Shown here: piece by piece, positions 63,352 through 64,000 of the stretch
How positions within the stretch are numbered: position 1 is the first letter of the stretch
How the letters are laid out: each line of letters starts with the position of its first letter
NCBI RefSeq assembly: GCF_002285635.2
Contig: NZ_CP023049.2
Span: 2,852,001-2,916,000 of the forward strand
Length of the DNA stretch: 64,000 nucleotides
Direction: 5' to 3'
Origin: Chryseobacterium piperi
GTDB taxonomy: Bacteria > Bacteroidota > Bacteroidia > Flavobacteriales > Weeksellaceae
Notes under the pieces: generated by a model
Database searches by the model: none
What the model was told of the DNA's origin: nothing
What the model saw: only the letters and a program-made list of their open reading frames with translations
Position numbers and translations under genes: made by a program

Positions 63352-63987
63352 ATGAAAGCACATACGTATGAAACACAGTCTACGATTACTCCTGAAAAAG
63401 CATTAGACTTTTTAAAAGAAGGAAATCAAAGATTTGTAAATAACCTTAAAGCCAACAGAGACCTTCTGGAGCAGGTAAATGACACACGTGAAGGACAATG
63501 GCCTTTTGCAGTGGTTTTAAGCTGTATCGACAGTCGTACATCTGCGGAGCTTATATTCGATCAGGGATTAGGAGATGTTTTCAGTATCAGAATCGCTGGT
63601 AACTTTGTCAATCAGGATATCCTTGGCTCAATGGAATTTGGCTGTAACGTTGCCGGTTCCAAACTTGTTGTTGTTTTAGGACACACTAAATGTGGAGCTT
63701 TAAAGGGAGGGCTTGACGCAGCACAAATTGAAGGCATGGGAATGGATAACCTTAACCACCTTATCAATCATTTTGATCCAATCATCAATGACATAATTGA
63801 AGAAAATGAAGAACGCTCATCAAAAAACAGCGCACTTCTGGAAAGGCTTAATCAGCAAAATGTGAAAAAAGCGATCGAAGATATCCGTAAACAAAGTTCA
63901 ACGCTTAGAAACCTTGAAGCCGAAGGTAAAATTAAAATCGTTGGAGCTAACTATGATGTTGAAACAGGTGCTGTAACCTGGTTATAA
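63352..63987 (+). CDS. Beta-class carbonic anhydrase (second, distinct type)
   Basis: 211 residues. Zinc ligands are Cys58 and Asp60-Arg62 in SCIDSRT, and His111 and Cys114 in GHTKCGALKG. It differs from the enzyme at 60570 in length and in its first 50 residues (helices TPEKALDFLKEGNQRFVNN), which places it in another clade of beta-class enzymes. It would equilibrate CO2 and bicarbonate next to the SulP transporter. The gene is complete, ending 13 bases before the window edge. Confidence 0.95.
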   Translation: MKAHTYETQSTITPEKALDFLKEGNQRFVNNLKANRDLLEQVNDTREGQWPFAVVLSCIDSRTSAELIFDQGLGDVFSIRIAGNFVNQDILGSMEFGCNVAGSKLVVVLGHTKCGALKGGLDAAQIEGMGMDNLNHLINHFDPIINDIIEENEERSSKNSALLERLNQQNVKKAIEDIRKQSSTLRNLEAEGKIKIVGANYDVETGAVTWL

Positions 63988-64000
63988 TAAATGATTAGTT

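Noticed and set aside
1-64000. tRNA, rRNA or prophage elements
   Set aside because: I looked for cloverleaf-like stretches and phage structural genes and found none that I could support by eye.

Overview
The window looks like a chromosome segment of a flavobacterium close to Chryseobacterium (Bacteroidota). The DNA is strongly AT-rich. It carries several SusC/SusD pairs, uses the Bacteroidota promoter element TAnnTTTG, shows few Shine-Dalgarno sites, and holds bshC, ATP-dependent pckA and the gene order rimP-nusA-infB. No rRNA, tRNA, insertion sequence or CRISPR array was seen. The assignment rests on gene content only.

Region 1 (1-7138, minus strand): a SusD-like lipoprotein (cut by the window edge) and its SusC receptor sit behind a clear SAM-I riboswitch and an intrinsic terminator. 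Upstream lie an unfamiliar secreted protein and two small helix-turn-helix proteins. Region 2 (7139-9250, plus): a membrane-anchored AraC-type regulator, followed by what looks like the internally deleted remnant of a second copy. Region 3 (9251-18837): core metabolism and envelope genes, namely aroQ, pckA, a GHMP kinase, fabD, a LysM/periplasmic-binding-like protein, bshC and a putative porin. Region 4 (18928-29234): two paralogous SusC/SusD pairs without any glycan-degrading enzyme, and a small secreted protein. Region 5 (29289-34040, minus): rimP-nusA-infB, with a possible attenuator in the leader.

Region 6 (34254-60248, mostly plus): a large surface polysaccharide locus. It encodes a UDP-glucose/GDP-mannose dehydrogenase, RfbB and RfbA, an ABC-type glycan exporter (Wzm and Wzt with a C-terminal extension), a sugar aminotransferase and an N-formyltransferase. 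About ten glycosyltransferases follow, with a WbsX-type protein, a DUF5672 protein, four acyltransferases, a short epimerase and a methyltransferase. RfbA, RfbB, the aminotransferase and the formyltransferase together predict a dTDP-linked N-formylated 4-amino-4,6-dideoxyhexose. The polymer would be built in the cytoplasm and exported by Wzm/Wzt, since no Wzx or Wzy is visible. Three genes lie on the opposite strand, which suggests modular gain of genes.

Region 7 (60570-63987, plus): two different beta-carbonic anhydrases flank a SulP-family transporter and a small secreted protein. This looks like an inorganic-carbon uptake and hydration module.

The most unusual points are the SAM riboswitch controlling a SusCD importer, the decayed AraC copy with its retained leader, the attenuator-like hairpin before rimP-nusA-infB, the formylated-sugar pathway coupled to ABC export, and the carbonic anhydrase/SulP module.
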